From: Serratia liquefaciens
GTDB lineage: Bacteria > Pseudomonadota > Gammaproteobacteria > Enterobacterales > Enterobacteriaceae
NCBI GenBank assembly: GCA_012719855.1
Contig: JAAXZN010000054.1
Coordinates: forward strand, 86,765 to 150,764
Direction: 5' to 3'
Length of the DNA: 64,000 bases
The position numbers and the translations under genes were made by a program. Under the pieces are notes generated by a model. The model was not told the DNA's origin. It ran no database searches and saw only the letters and a program-made list of their open reading frames with translations. Shown here piece after piece: positions 39,833-49,302 of this stretch (position 1 is the stretch's first letter; every line of letters starts with the position of its first letter).

Positions 39833-40204
39833 ATGAAATTACGCCAATCTATGTTACTGGCTCTCCCATTGTTCGTCTTCCCGGCCCTGTCATTTGCGGC
39901 TGAGGGCGGCTGTGCCGCCAAAGCGCAAGAGATTCAAAAACAGATCGATTATGCCACCCAGCACGGCAATACTCACCGCGTCGCCGGGTTGAAAACGGCG
40001 CTGAGCGAAGTGCAAACAAATTGCACCGAGGCCGGTCTGCAGGCCGATCGTCAGAAAAAAATCGATGAGAAGCAAAGCAAGGTAGCCGAACGTCAGCAGG
40101 AGCTGAAAGAAGCTCAGCAGACCGGCAATCTGGACAAAGTGGCCAAGAAACAGAAAAAGCTGGCTGAAGCTCAAGCCGAGCTTAAGCAAGCCCAAGCGGA
40201 ATAA
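39833..40204 (+). CDS. yqjC: YqjC, secreted DUF1090 protein
   Basis: 123 residues with a signal peptide (MLLALPLFVFPALSFAAEGG, cleavage after SFA). The mature domain is small and helical, with two Cys (GGCAAKAQEIQKQIDYA and VQTNCTEAGLQ) and then Lys/Gln/Glu repeats that form a coiled coil (KKIDEKQSKVAERQQELKEA). DUF1090 family, periplasmic, function unknown. It heads the yqjCDEK block, expressed in stationary phase in E. coli. The AAGGAATTGATAGC ribosome site is good. Confidence 0.9.
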   Translation: MKLRQSMLLALPLFVFPALSFAAEGGCAAKAQEIQKQIDYATQHGNTHRVAGLKTALSEVQTNCTEAGLQADRQKKIDEKQSKVAERQQELKEAQQTGNLDKVAKKQKKLAEAQAELKQAQAE

Positions 40205-40367
40205 TTTTTTACACTAGCGGATTTATCGCTGAGAGCCGCACCATGCGGGATTTTTACCGCATTTAAAATAGATGCTTAGTGATATCAGCTACCCATCGAC
40301 CCTTTGCTCCGGCGAAAAAATCCGCTATGTTAAAAGTCTGTCTCAGTTAACGTTAAGGAATTATCAC

Positions 40368-40673
40368 ATGGCACACGATTCAAATGCAGAAAACTTACGC
40401 GCTGAACTTAAATCCTTAGCTGATACGCTGGAAGAAGTGTTGAACTCTTCCACCGATAAGCCAAAAGCCGAACTGGAAAAGCTGCGCTCCAAAGCTGAAG
40501 GCGCGCTGAAGGATACCCGTGCTCGCCTGAGCGATGCCGGGGACAAACTGGCTTCTCAAACCAAACAGATCGCCGGCCAGGCGGACGAGTATGTTCGTGA
40601 TAATCCGTGGACCGGTATCGGTATTGGCGCCGCTGTCGGTGTGGTTCTGGGCGTTCTGTTAGCGCGCCGCTAA
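40368..40673 (+). CDS. yqjD: YqjD, ElaB/DUF883 ribosome-anchoring protein
   Basis: 101 residues from ATG 40368 with AAGGAA upstream; the frame runs upstream into non-coding leader. Long amphipathic helix (ELKSLADTLEEVLNSSTDKP to KSEGALKDTRARLSDAGDKL-like part) and a C-terminal transmembrane segment (TGIGIGAAVGVVLGVLLARR). Known: YqjD and paralogues ElaB, YgaM bind stationary-phase 70S/100S ribosomes and tether them to the inner membrane. In the yqjCDEK block; yqjE starts 2 bp after the stop. Confidence 0.92.
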   Translation: MAHDSNAENLRAELKSLADTLEEVLNSSTDKPKAELEKLRSKAEGALKDTRARLSDAGDKLASQTKQIAGQADEYVRDNPWTGIGIGAAVGVVLGVLLARR

Positions 40674-40675
40674 TT

Positions 40676-41080
40676 ATGGCTGAACAACAACCGCAAGTTC
40701 GTGCACAGGGCCCCGCCAAGGGGGTCCTGGACGTCGGCCAGCGCATCATCACTATTCTGGTCGGTATGGTGGAAACCCGTGTCCGTCTGGCAGTGGTCGA
40801 GCTGGAAGAGGAGAAAGCCAACCTCATTCAGTTGCTGATCATGGCCGGCATGACGCTGTTGTTCACCGCGTTTGGCCTGATGAGCCTGTTGATCCTGATT
40901 TTCTGGGCCATCGATCCTATCTACCGTCTGATGGCGTTAGGGGCCACTACCGGGGTGCTGTTGTTCCTGGCGGTGTTCGGTGCCATTTGGACGCTGGTCA
41001 AGGCTCGCCGCTCCACGTTGCTGGGTGCTACGCGCAAACAGCTGGAAATCGACCGTTCCGAGCTGGAGGACGAAAAATGA
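40676..41080 (+). CDS. yqjE: YqjE, phage-holin-like membrane protein (DUF1469)
   Basis: 134 residues, ATG 2 bp after the yqjD stop. A helix with QRIITILVGMVETRVRLAVV leads to two long hydrophobic segments (LLIMAGMTLLFTAFGLMSLLI and MALGATTGVLLFLAVFGAIW). DUF1469/putative actinobacterial holin-X superfamily. Likely an inner-membrane partner of YqjD; no direct function known. Its TGA overlaps the yqjK ATG (ATGA), so translation is coupled. Confidence 0.9.
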   Translation: MAEQQPQVRAQGPAKGVLDVGQRIITILVGMVETRVRLAVVELEEEKANLIQLLIMAGMTLLFTAFGLMSLLILIFWAIDPIYRLMALGATTGVLLFLAVFGAIWTLVKARRSTLLGATRKQLEIDRSELEDEK

Positions 41081-41364
41081 ACCGCCGCCGCTATCTGGAA
41101 TGGAGAAAAGAGAAGCTCATCCGCAAGATCCAGCAGCAAAGGCTGGATCTTGCGGAAAACAAAACCTTGTGGTTGGAAAAGACCGAGCGCATTGACCGCG
41201 GCTGGCAAACGATTTTCGGCCTGCGCAAATACCTGGTGATCGGTTCCAGCGTGATGGCCCTGTACGGTATTCGCCATCCGAGTAAGCTGATCCGCTGGTC
41301 GCGTCGCGCCTTCGGTGCCTTTGGCACTATCCGTTTGATCCAGAAAACCTTTTCCAACAAATAA
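41077..41364 (+). CDS. yqjK: YqjK-like small basic protein
   Basis: 95 residues, starting inside the yqjE stop (ATGA overlap). Very basic and helical: RRRYLEWRKEKLIRKIQQQR, then WLEKTERIDRGWQTIFGL, a short hydrophobic KYLVIGSSVMALYGIRHPSK and a basic C-terminus. Matches YqjK of the yqjCDEK block; the family is conserved in Enterobacterales, role unknown, probably membrane-associated with YqjD/YqjE. Confidence 0.9.
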   Translation: MNRRRYLEWRKEKLIRKIQQQRLDLAENKTLWLEKTERIDRGWQTIFGLRKYLVIGSSVMALYGIRHPSKLIRWSRRAFGAFGTIRLIQKTFSNK

Positions 41365-41465
41365 CCTTTCGCAGTTCCTTCAATTCTTCCGTTGTTAAGC
41401 CCGCCTTTTCACAGAAAATTCCCGTTTCTGTCGGTGAAGGCTGGGCAACATTCTGATTCCCCTCT

Positions 41466-41530
41466 CTTTGTTAGCAGGCTAAAGATTCAGTTTTTTTGAA
41501 AAAATACGACAGTTTTACTTGCTAACAAAG
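41466..41530. promoter_or_regulatory. 11-bp inverted repeats upstream of yqjF
   Basis: CTTTGTTAGCA (41466-41476) and its exact complement TGCTAACAAAG (41520-41530), 43 bp apart, lie within the 294-bp gap between yqjK and the DoxX gene. They frame an AT-rich segment with a T/A run. E. coli yqjF is activated by the LysR regulator YhaJ, whose gene is nearby at 43152-44057, so these may be its sites. Inferred. Confidence 0.5.
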
Positions 41531-41658
41531 CGTGCGCTTCCCGATTAACATTCACTCCATCGACACGAAACGGGCAGGACAGGGTCAGATACCCGGCATA
41601 GCGCCCATCGACATGAAAACGCCAAGACTGGCAAACAAAAATCACTTTGGAGTAAATG

Positions 41659-42054
41659 ATGAAAAAATTAGAAGATACAGGTTTGCTGGTTGCGCGTATT
41701 TTGATGCCGATCCTGTTTATCGTGGCAGGCTACGGCAAAATGGGTGATGCCTATGCCGGAACCCAACAGTACATGCAATCGATGGGCGTGCCTGGCTTCT
41801 TGCTGCCACTGACCATCCTGCTGGAATTTGGCGGCGGTCTGGCAATCTTGTTCGGTTTCCTGACTCGCACCGTGGCGCTGTTCACCGCCGGTTTTACCGT
41901 GCTGACCGCGTTACTGTTCCATACTAACTTTGCTGAAGGCGTAAACCAGCTGATGTTCATGAAGAACCTGACCATCGCCGGTGGTTTCCTGGTACTGGCC
42001 ATTGCCGGCCCGGGCGGTTTCAGCATCGACCGTCTTTTGAACAAAAAGTGGTAA
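41659..42054 (+). CDS. yqjF: DoxX-family membrane protein YqjF
   Basis: 131 residues; GGAG at 41649-41652 best suits the second of two adjacent ATGs (41659). Four hydrophobic helices: TGLLVARILMPILFIVAGYG, a FLLPLTILLEFGGGLAILFGF block, TVALFTAGFTVLTALLFHT, and LTIAGGFLVLAIAGPGGFSI. DoxX/DoxD-like, inner-membrane; in E. coli, yqjF responds to 2,4-dinitrotoluene breakdown products through YhaJ. Next gene is yqjG, as in E. coli, separated by a terminator. Confidence 0.9.
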   Translation: MKKLEDTGLLVARILMPILFIVAGYGKMGDAYAGTQQYMQSMGVPGFLLPLTILLEFGGGLAILFGFLTRTVALFTAGFTVLTALLFHTNFAEGVNQLMFMKNLTIAGGFLVLAIAGPGGFSIDRLLNKKW

Positions 42055-42073
42055 GCTTTTAATACCGACACAG

Positions 42074-42105
42074 GGGTCCGGCATGCCGGACCCTTCTGCT
42101 TTTTC
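42074..42105 (+). terminator. Terminator after yqjF
   Basis: A 20-bp perfect palindrome GGGTCCGGCA/TGCCGGACCC (42074-42093), then TTCTGCTTTTT. Confidence 0.85.
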
Positions 42106-42128
42106 ACTCGGACACGAAGGAGATCCCC

Positions 42129-43115
42129 ATGGGACAACTCGTCGATGGCGTTTGGCAAGACATCTGGTATGACACCTCATCCACCGGAGGCCGTTTCAAG
42201 CGCTCAACCTCTCAGTTCCGCAACTGGGTGACCGCCGACGGTCAGCCGGGCGAACACGGCGTCGGAGGTTTTAAAGCGGAGAAAGATCGTTATCACCTGT
42301 ACGTTTCACTTGCCTGCCCTTGGGCGCATCGCACTCTGCTGATGCGTAAATTGAAGGGACTGGAGCAGATCGTTCCTGTTTCTGTGGTACATCCGCTGAT
42401 GCTGGAAAACGGCTGGACCTTCGGCACCGATTTCCCTGAAGCGACCGGCGACGACCTCTATCACTCAGATTTCCTCTACCAGCTTTACCTGCGCGCCGAC
42501 CCGCACTACACCGGCCGTGTGACCGTACCGGTACTGTGGGACAAGCAGCAGCAGACCATCGTCAGCAATGAATCCGCCGATATTATTCGCATGTTCAACA
42601 GCGCATTCGATGGCGTTGGCGCGCGCGCCGGCGACTATTATCCTGCAGAGCTGCGCGGGAAAATTGATGAGCTGAACGGTTGGATTTACGACCTGGTGAA
42701 CAACGGGGTGTATAAGGCCGGCTTTGCCACCAGCCAGCAAGCCTATGACGAAGCGGTACACGGGGTATTCGACGCGCTGGCGCGGCTGGAGCAAATTCTG
42801 GGACAACAGCGTTATCTGACGGGCGATCGCCTGACTGAGGCTGACCTGCGCCTGTGGACCACGTTGATACGCTTCGATCCGGTGTATGTCACCCACTTTA
42901 AGTGTGACAAACACCGCATCAGCGATTACCTCAACCTGTACGGCTTTCTGCGTGATATCTACCAGATGCGGGGCATTGCCGAAACGGTCAGTTTGCCGCA
43001 CATCCGCAATCACTATTATCGCAGCCACGCCACCATCAATCCGCACGGCATCATTTCGATTGGGCCGGCGCAGGATCTCGACGAACCACACGGTCGCGAT
43101 ACGCGTTTCGGTTAA
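42129..43115 (+). CDS. yqjG: Glutathionyl-hydroquinone reductase YqjG
   Basis: 328 residues. Xi-class GST: the catalytic Cys is in LYVSLACPWAHRTLLMRKL (about residue 62), the TVPVLWDKQQQTIVSNESADII segment grips glutathione, and the C-terminal helical domain ends DIYQMRGIAETVSLPHIRNH. Removes glutathione from glutathionyl-hydroquinones. Strong match to E. coli YqjG (328). ATG after GAAGGAGATCCCC. Convergent with yhaJ; the E. coli genes yhaH and yhaI that lie between yqjG and yhaJ are absent. Confidence 0.94.
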   Translation: MGQLVDGVWQDIWYDTSSTGGRFKRSTSQFRNWVTADGQPGEHGVGGFKAEKDRYHLYVSLACPWAHRTLLMRKLKGLEQIVPVSVVHPLMLENGWTFGTDFPEATGDDLYHSDFLYQLYLRADPHYTGRVTVPVLWDKQQQTIVSNESADIIRMFNSAFDGVGARAGDYYPAELRGKIDELNGWIYDLVNNGVYKAGFATSQQAYDEAVHGVFDALARLEQILGQQRYLTGDRLTEADLRLWTTLIRFDPVYVTHFKCDKHRISDYLNLYGFLRDIYQMRGIAETVSLPHIRNHYYRSHATINPHGIISIGPAQDLDEPHGRDTRFG

Positions 43116-43121
43116 CGCAAA

Positions 43122-43148
43122 CTCCCCTTTGCCTGCGGCAAGGGGGAG
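43122..43148. terminator. Convergent hairpin between yqjG and yhaJ
   Basis: CTCCCCTTTGCC (43122-43133) pairs with GGCAAGGGGGAG (43137-43148) at 11 of 12 positions, loop TGC. No clear T tract on either side, so it is possibly a 3'-end stem rather than an efficient terminator. Confidence 0.55.
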
Positions 43149-43151
43149 CGC

Positions 43152-44057
43152 TTACTGACGCTCCAATTGGGTGAACAGCCTTGGGATCTCGCGCAGGAAC
43201 CAGGCCTTCGCTTCGCCCATGCTGTCGCGCCGCCAGGCCATGATAATGTCAACTTCACGGCTGTATTCCGGCCCCACCACTCGCAAGCGCCCTTCTTCGA
43301 TATCTTTCTCGACCATCGGGTAAGGCATGGTCGCCACGCCCAGACCGGCCAACAGCGCCAGACGTTTGTCTTCAATGGTGCTCACCGTCAGACGCTGCTG
43401 CTTATCCAGTAATTGTACGGTCAATACCGGGCGTTCCCTGGCGGTATCCGCTACCGCAATGCCACGGTATTTCACCCGCGTAGCTTCGGCCAGCGGCTCC
43501 GGCTCCAGATGGATCGGATGGTCCGGCGCGGCTACATACATGCTCGTCACTTTGTACAATTTACGAGTGTTGATTTCTGACGAGGCGCGAAAATGCATGT
43601 CCGGGGCGATAACGATATCGGCGCGCCCCTGCTCCAGCCGCTCCCAGGCCCCCGCCAGCACCTCAGTGAAGATAGACACCTGGGTATTGGCTTTCAGCGC
43701 CAGCTTATCGACCAGCGGAAACAGCTTGCTTGGCGGCGACAACGCCTCGCTGACGATAGTCAGATGCGTTTCCCAGCCGCGCGCCAGTGCCTCGGCGTCG
43801 GTGGTCAACTTATCCGCCGCCTCCAGCAGCACTCGTCCACGATCCAGCAGCATGCGGCCGACATTGGTGAATTTGGTTCGGTGGCCGGAGCGGTCGAACA
43901 GCACCACGTCCAATTCTTCTTCCAATTTTTGCATGGTGTAGCTGAGCGCCGAAGGCACGCGCCCCAGCTCATCGGCTGCCGCAGCAAAGCTGCCACGTCG
44001 GTCGATCGCATCCATAACCCTTAACGCCTCAAGCGTTAACGCCCGATCTCTGGCCAT
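43152..44057 (-). CDS. yhaJ: LysR-family regulator YhaJ
   Basis: 301 residues. LysR winged helix at residues ~5-65 (FAAAADELGRVPSALSYTMQ), then a linker helix and a periplasmic-binding-like effector domain (about 90-300) with two lobes (TIVSEALSPPSKLFPLVDKL, YRGIAVADTARERPVLTVQL). E. coli YhaJ senses 2,4-dinitrotoluene products and activates yqjF. Here yqjF is 1.1 kb away with inverted repeats upstream. The ATG follows AGAGAGA. Faces the divergent yhaK with a 107-bp gap, where it may also act. Confidence 0.9.
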   Translation of the reverse strand: MARDRALTLEALRVMDAIDRRGSFAAAADELGRVPSALSYTMQKLEEELDVVLFDRSGHRTKFTNVGRMLLDRGRVLLEAADKLTTDAEALARGWETHLTIVSEALSPPSKLFPLVDKLALKANTQVSIFTEVLAGAWERLEQGRADIVIAPDMHFRASSEINTRKLYKVTSMYVAAPDHPIHLEPEPLAEATRVKYRGIAVADTARERPVLTVQLLDKQQRLTVSTIEDKRLALLAGLGVATMPYPMVEKDIEEGRLRVVGPEYSREVDIIMAWRRDSMGEAKAWFLREIPRLFTQLERQ

Positions 44058-44164
44058 CGAATCTCTCTGTCAGGAAATTTGAATATGCCGACCAGATTAA
44101 CTGGCTAACAATCCGGCGTCCAGATGCTTACCATTTAGATAATGAATTTAGAGAGCCGATTGCC

Positions 44165-44866
44165 ATGATCACATGCAGAACAGCAAAACAATGCGGGCAA
44201 GCTGACTTTGGTTGGCTGCAGGCTCGCTACACCTTTTCTTTTGGACATTACTTCGATCCCAAGCTGATGGGTTACGCCTCGCTGCGGGTGCTCAATCAGG
44301 AAGTCCTGGCGCCGGGCGCCGCCTTGCAGCCACGCACTTATCCGAGCGTGGACATTCTGAATCTGATCCTGCAGGGCCAGGCGGAATACCGCGACAGCGA
44401 GGGCAACACGGTGAGCGCCAAGGCCGGCGAGGCTTTGCTGCTGGCCACCCAGCCAGGGCTGAGTTACAGCGAACAGAACGCCAGCAACGACACGCCGCTG
44501 ACCCGTCTGCAACTGTGGTTGGATGCCTGCCCAGACACCAATAACGAGCGTGTGCAACGCCTGGTACTGCCGACCAGCGGCGTGACGCTGCTGGCCTCGC
44601 CGGACGGTGCTCAGGGGAGCCTGCAACTGCGCCAACAGGTGTGGATCCACCATCTGGATTTACAAGCCGGTGAGCAGCAGACGCTGGCGTTGAACGGACC
44701 CCGTGCGTACCTGCAGTCGATTCACGGCACCATCGAAGCCCAAGGCAATAACCACGATGGCCAGAGCCTTACGTGCGGTGATGGAGCATTTATCCACGAG
44801 GAGAACCGTCTGACGATCCGCGCCAAAACGCCACTGCGCGCGTTGCTGATCGACCTGCCGGTCTGA
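44165..44866 (+). CDS. yhaK: Pirin-like bicupin YhaK
   Basis: 233 residues. Pirin family: N-terminal FSFGHYFDPKLMGYASLRVL with the His of the metal-binding cupin, then a Thr-Tyr-Pro (RTYPSVDILNLILQG) and a second cupin domain with VWIHHLDLQAGEQQTLALNG. Conserved pirin HxH-type residues appear partly altered, as in E. coli YhaK, a redox-sensitive bicupin whose substrate is unknown. Divergent from yhaJ. Ends in a strong bidirectional terminator shared with rnpB. Confidence 0.88.
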   Translation: MITCRTAKQCGQADFGWLQARYTFSFGHYFDPKLMGYASLRVLNQEVLAPGAALQPRTYPSVDILNLILQGQAEYRDSEGNTVSAKAGEALLLATQPGLSYSEQNASNDTPLTRLQLWLDACPDTNNERVQRLVLPTSGVTLLASPDGAQGSLQLRQQVWIHHLDLQAGEQQTLALNGPRAYLQSIHGTIEAQGNNHDGQSLTCGDGAFIHEENRLTIRAKTPLRALLIDLPV

Positions 44867-44884
44867 GTCACATCCTGAAAGGAA

Positions 44885-44918
44885 AAAACCCCGCGTAACT
44901 TACGTTACGCGGGGTTTT
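44885..44918. terminator. Bidirectional terminator between yhaK and rnpB
   Basis: 11-bp perfect stem CCCCGCGTAAC (44889-44899) / GTTACGCGGGG (44904-44914), loop TTAC, flanked by A-run and T-run. It serves yhaK on the plus strand and RNase P RNA on the minus strand. Confidence 0.9.
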
Positions 44919-44924
44919 CTTTAT

Positions 44925-45303
<379 letters not shown>

Positions 45304-45310
45304 GGCGCGG

Positions 45311-45339
45311 ATAGTAGCGTTGCGCTCACGGCAGGTCAA
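45311..45339 (-). promoter_or_regulatory. rnpB promoter
   Basis: Minus strand -35 TTGACC (45334-45339) and -10 TACTAT (45311-45316) separated by exactly 17 bp, with a GC-rich discriminator CCGCGCC before the 5' end of M1 RNA, as for stable-RNA promoters. The -35 begins 6 bp past the rsmI stop. Confidence 0.88.
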
Positions 45340-45344
45340 CCGCT

Positions 45345-46208
45345 TTACTGTACTTGTTGCTCCAATGCGTATTTATACAACGCATTTTTCTTCACGCCGT
45401 GGATCTCCGCCGCCAGCGCGGCCGCCTTTTTCAACGGCAATTCTTTTTGCAGCAGCGCCAGGGTCCGCAACGCCTCCAGCGGCAGTGCATCTTCCTGTGC
45501 TTTGTGGCCTTCAACAATCAGCACCATCTCGCCGCGACGACGTACTTCGTCTTCCTGCACCCAGGCCAGCAATTCGCCGACCGGCGCACCGGTAATGGAT
45601 TCCCAGGTTTTGGTCAGCTCACGCGCCAGCACCACGTAACGCTGCGGCCCCCACACGGTCACCATGTCCTGCAAACTTTCCAGCAGACGGTGGGTTGATT
45701 CGTAGAAAATCAGCGTGCGCGGTTCCTCTGCCAGCGCCATCAGCGTATCCTTACGCCCCTTGGTTTTCGCCGGCAGGAACCCTTCGTAACAGAAGCGGTC
45801 CGAAGCCAGACCGGCAGCGCACAGCGCGGTGGTTGCCGCACAGGCGCCCGGCAGCGGTACCACGCGGATACCGGCTTCGCGGCAGCGGCGCACCAGGTGG
45901 TAGCCGGGATCGTTAATCAAGGGCGTACCGGCGTCGGAAACCAGCGCAATGCTCTGGCCTTCCTGCAATTTCGCCAGCAGTTGATCTGCCTTTTGCTGTT
46001 CGTTATGGTCATGCAACGCAAACAACCGCGCGCTAATCGCAAAGTGTTGCAACAGCAACCCGGTATGGCGCGTGTCCTCCGCCGCAATCAGATCAACGCT
46101 TTTCAGTACCTCTAACGCGCGGTGGGTAATATCCCCTAAATTGCCGATTGGGGTGGGCACCACATACAGCGTTGATGCAGAAATGACTGATTGTTGGTGT
46201 TGATTCAT
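45345..46208 (-). CDS. rsmI: 16S rRNA 2'-O-ribose C1402 methyltransferase RsmI
   Basis: 287 residues. Tetrapyrrole-methylase-like fold: [20 protein letters not shown] at the N-terminus, AAEDTRHTG, the SAM-binding [17 protein letters not shown], and [17 protein letters not shown]. It methylates the ribose of C1402 in the decoding centre, paired with RsmH on N4 of the same base. The C-terminal tail ([13 protein letters not shown]) is family-typical. Divergent from lpoA with overlapping upstream regions (62 bp between starts), and just upstream of rnpB, as in E. coli. Confidence 0.95.
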   Translation of the reverse strand: MNQHQQSVISASTLYVVPTPIGNLGDITHRALEVLKSVDLIAAEDTRHTGLLLQHFAISARLFALHDHNEQQKADQLLAKLQEGQSIALVSDAGTPLINDPGYHLVRRCREAGIRVVPLPGACAATTALCAAGLASDRFCYEGFLPAKTKGRKDTLMALAEEPRTLIFYESTHRLLESLQDMVTVWGPQRYVVLARELTKTWESITGAPVGELLAWVQEDEVRRRGEMVLIVEGHKAQEDALPLEALRTLALLQKELPLKKAAALAAEIHGVKKNALYKYALEQQVQ

Positions 46209-46270
46209 TGTTTCATCCGGATTGCCGATTTAATATTAAGCATCTTGAAAAAAACATCACTGGATACAGT

Positions 46271-48301
46271 ATGCTTTCCTCAACATTCGTTCGTACCAAA
46301 GCAGGGCGTTCAAAGCCTGTCCGACTTACCGCAGTTATCGCGGCAGCCCTTTTCCTTGCAGGCTGCCCGAGTCAGGCCCCGCAGACGCCGCCCGCTAATA
46401 TACAGGACGAAGCGAGCGCCAGTTCCGATTACTATCTGCAGCAGCTGCAGCAAAGCAGCAATGATAACAAGGCTGACTGGCAATTACTTGCTATTCGCGC
46501 GTTGCTGCGCGAAGGGAAACTGCCGCAGGCCAGTGAACAACTGAACCAGCTGCCGAAAAACCTCAGCAGCGTTCAACTGGTGGAGCGCCAGTTACTGAGC
46601 GCCGAGCTGCAGGTGGCGAACAAAAGCTATGTCGCGGCCCGCACTACGTTGAGCCATCTGGATACCGGCTCGTTGTCGACCAACCAACGAGTGCGCTTCT
46701 ACCAGGCACAGATTGCAGCCAATCAGGGTAAACCTTCGCTGCCGCTGATCCGTGCTTATATCGAGCAAGAACCGCTGGTGACCGGCAAAGCGCATCAAAC
46801 TAATCTGGACCAAACCTGGCTGTCCCTGCTGCAGCTGACGTCGCAGGACATGAACAGTCTGGTGATCAACGCCAATGAGAATGTACTGCAAGGCTGGTTG
46901 GATCTGCTGCGCGTTTATCAGGACAACAAGCAGGATCCCGATCTGCTGAAGGCCGGCATTAAAGATTGGCAGAATCGCTACCCGCAGAACCCGGCGGCGA
47001 AAACCCTGCCTACTCAGTTGAACCAGGTGTTGAACTTTACCCAGGCTTCCACTTCAAAAATCGCGCTGCTGCTGCCGTTGAACGGCCAGGCAAAAGTGTT
47101 CGCCGATGCGATCCAAAAAGGGTTTGAAGCGGCGAAAAACGGCGTGACGCCTTCCGCTCCGGTGCAACAACAGCAGCAACAGCCTACCAGCGAGCCGGTG
47201 CAGGCTCCTGCTTCGACGGATCCCAATGCCAACGGCGCAGTAAGCACGTCAGCGCCGTCAGCAGATGCTGCCCCGGTAACGGCCGCTCAGCCTTCAGCCC
47301 CATCCACCGCGCCGATTACGCCGCCGCAGGCCGCTAACGCGCAGATTAAAGTGTATGATACCTCCAGCCAGCCACTGGCCGCGCTGCTGACGCAGGCCCA
47401 GCAGGATGGTGCCACCCTGGTGGTCGGCCCGCTACTGAAAGAAAATGTCGATCAACTGGCCGGCAGCACCACCACCCTGAACGTCTTGGCGCTCAACCAG
47501 CCGGAAACGCCGAAAGACAATCCGAACATTTGCTACTTCGCGCTTTCACCGGAAGATGAAGCCCGCGATGCTGCCCGCCACATTTGGGAACAGCAGAAAC
47601 GGCAACCGCTGCTGTTGATCCCGCGCGGCGCCTTCGGCGATCGCGTTGCCAAAGCCTTTAATCAGGAGTGGCAGAAACTGGGCGGCCAAACGGTGCTGCA
47701 GCAAAATATCGGCTCCGCCGGTGAACTGCGCCAAATGGTGAACAGCGGCGGCATTCGCATGTCGGGCACGCCAATCTCCACCGCGCCGGCACCGCAGGCG
47801 GTCACCATTGCCGGGCTGACCATTCCTGCGCCACCGAGTGATACGCCAGCAGCCAGCGGCGGCAGCGTAGACTCGGTCTATATCGTCGCGACCCAGTCCC
47901 AGCTGACGTTGATTAAACCGATGATCGACATGGCCACCAACTCGCGCAGCAAGCCGGCGATGTACGCCAGTTCGCGCAGCTATCAGGCCGGGGCCGGTCC
48001 GGATTTCCGCCTGGAAATGGAAGGCCTGCAGTTCAGCGATATCCCGTTGCTGGCCGGTGCCAACCCGCAGCTGTTGCAGCAGGCAAGCAGCCAGTTCCGC
48101 AACGACTACTCGCTGGTGCGCCTCTACGCCATGGGGATGGATGCCTGGACATTGTCCAACCACTTTGCTGAAATGCGCCAGTTGCCCGGCTTCCAGGTCT
48201 CCGGCACCACTGGCATGCTGACCGCCTCACCCGGTTGCGTCATCAACAGAAAACTGCCTTGGCTGCAATACCGCCAGGGCATGGTCGTCCCGGTCTCTTG
48301 A
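46271..48301 (+). CDS. lpoA: Outer-membrane lipoprotein LpoA, activator of PBP1A
   Basis: 676 residues from ATG 46271. Lipoprotein signal with lipobox LFLAGC (Cys near residue 33). The N-terminal helical TPR-like domain ([20 protein letters not shown]) is followed by a low-complexity Gln/Pro/Ala-rich linker (~300-360, with a QQQQQQ run). The C-terminal domain is periplasmic-binding-protein-like, with [37 protein letters not shown] and [22 protein letters not shown] blocks. Known: spans the periplasm and activates transpeptidation by PBP1A. yraN overlaps its stop. Confidence 0.94.
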   Translation: MLSSTFVRTKAGRSKPVRLTAVIAAALFLAGCPSQAPQTPPANIQDEASASSDYYLQQLQQSSNDNKADWQLLAIRALLREGKLPQASEQLNQLPKNLSSVQLVERQLLSAELQVANKSYVAARTTLSHLDTGSLSTNQRVRFYQAQIAANQGKPSLPLIRAYIEQEPLVTGKAHQTNLDQTWLSLLQLTSQDMNSLVINANENVLQGWLDLLRVYQDNKQDPDLLKAGIKDWQNRYPQNPAAKTLPTQLNQVLNFTQASTSKIALLLPLNGQAKVFADAIQKGFEAAKNGVTPSAPVQQQQQQPTSEPVQAPASTDPNANGAVSTSAPSADAAPVTAAQPSAPSTAPITPPQAANAQIKVYDTSSQPLAALLTQAQQDGATLVVGPLLKENVDQLAGSTTTLNVLALNQPETPKDNPNICYFALSPEDEARDAARHIWEQQKRQPLLLIPRGAFGDRVAKAFNQEWQKLGGQTVLQQNIGSAGELRQMVNSGGIRMSGTPISTAPAPQAVTIAGLTIPAPPSDTPAASGGSVDSVYIVATQSQLTLIKPMIDMATNSRSKPAMYASSRSYQAGAGPDFRLEMEGLQFSDIPLLAGANPQLLQQASSQFRNDYSLVRLYAMGMDAWTLSNHFAEMRQLPGFQVSGTTGMLTASPGCVINRKLPWLQYRQGMVVPVS

Positions 48302-48651
48302 GTCAACGCGCCACAGGGGCGGGCTATGAATTACAGGCCCGCCACTATCTGGAACGCGCCGGGCTCACCTTCTTCGCCGCCAATGTTACGCTGCGCGGCG
48401 GTGAGCTCGACCTCATCATGCGCGATGGCCAAACCTGGGTGTTCGTTGAAGTACGCTACCGACGCAGCGATGCGTTTGGCGGTGCAGCCGCCAGCGTTAC
48501 CTATCGCAAGCAACAGCGGTTGCTGCATGCCGCCGCCGTTTGGCTGGCGGGGCGCGGAGCCAGTTTTGACACATCGTCTTGCCGTTTTGATGTTTTGGCC
48601 ATTACCGGTAACCAGTTAGAATGGATACCCAATGCCTTCAATGCGGATTAA
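48298..48651 (+). CDS. yraN: YraN, UPF0102 endonuclease-like protein
   Basis: 117 residues if read from TTG 48298, which overlaps the lpoA stop (TTGA); a longer frame from ATG 48235 lies entirely inside lpoA, so the start is uncertain. The conserved core is [20 protein letters not shown], with E/D...VEVRYR as in Mrr/VRR-type nuclease folds, and then [22 protein letters not shown]0102 family, function unknown, suggested Holliday-junction or recombination nuclease. Coupled to lpoA, as in E. coli. Confidence 0.88.
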   Translation: MSQRATGAGYELQARHYLERAGLTFFAANVTLRGGELDLIMRDGQTWVFVEVRYRRSDAFGGAAASVTYRKQQRLLHAAAVWLAGRGASFDTSSCRFDVLAITGNQLEWIPNAFNAD

Positions 48652-48702
48652 ACGCGGTTTACCGGTGCAGACCGGCCCTTTGACTTAGTGGATTAATACA
48701 AC

Positions 48703-49293
48703 GTGCTGGATAGAATTAAAGCCTGTTTTACCGAAAGCATCCAAACCCAGATTGCGGCGGCGGAAGCTTTGCCCGACGCCATCTCGCGTGCAGCAATGAC
48801 GCTGGTTCAATCCTTACTCAACGGCAATAAAATTCTGTGCTGCGGTAACGGCACCTCGGCAGCCAATGCGCAGCATTTCGCCGCCAGCATGATCAACCGC
48901 TTTGAAACCGAGCGCCCAAGCCTGCCGGCCATTGCACTGAATGCCGATAACGTGGTGCTGACCGCGATCACCAACGATCGCCTGCACGATGAAGTCTATG
49001 CCAAACAGGTTCGCGCGCTCGGCCACGCCGGCGACGTGCTGCTGGCAATTTCCACCCGCGGCAACAGCCGTGATATTGTGAAAGCGGTCGAAGCCGCCGT
49101 GACGCGTGACATGACGATTGTCGCACTTACCGGTTACGACGGTGGGGAGCTGGCCGGCTTACTTGGCCAACAGGATGTCGAGATCCGTATCCCTTCCCAC
49201 CGCAGTGCACGCATTCAGGAAATGCATATGCTGACTGTAAATTGCCTATGCGACCTGATAGATAACACGTTGTTTCCCCACCAGGACGATTAA
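48703..49293 (+). CDS. diaA: DnaA initiator-associating protein DiaA
   Basis: 196 residues starting at GTG 48703. SIS (sugar isomerase) domain: [20 protein letters not shown] with the phosphosugar-binding loop, [20 protein letters not shown], and a C-terminal [18 protein letters not shown]. Known: tetrameric DiaA binds DnaA domain I and helps it assemble on oriC so that initiation is timely. Gene order yraN-diaA-dolP as in E. coli. Relative GmhA is ruled out by position and by the C-terminal sequence. Confidence 0.94.
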   Translation: MLDRIKACFTESIQTQIAAAEALPDAISRAAMTLVQSLLNGNKILCCGNGTSAANAQHFAASMINRFETERPSLPAIALNADNVVLTAITNDRLHDEVYAKQVRALGHAGDVLLAISTRGNSRDIVKAVEAAVTRDMTIVALTGYDGGELAGLLGQQDVEIRIPSHRSARIQEMHMLTVNCLCDLIDNTLFPHQDD

Positions 49294-49302
49294 GGAACTG
49301 AG

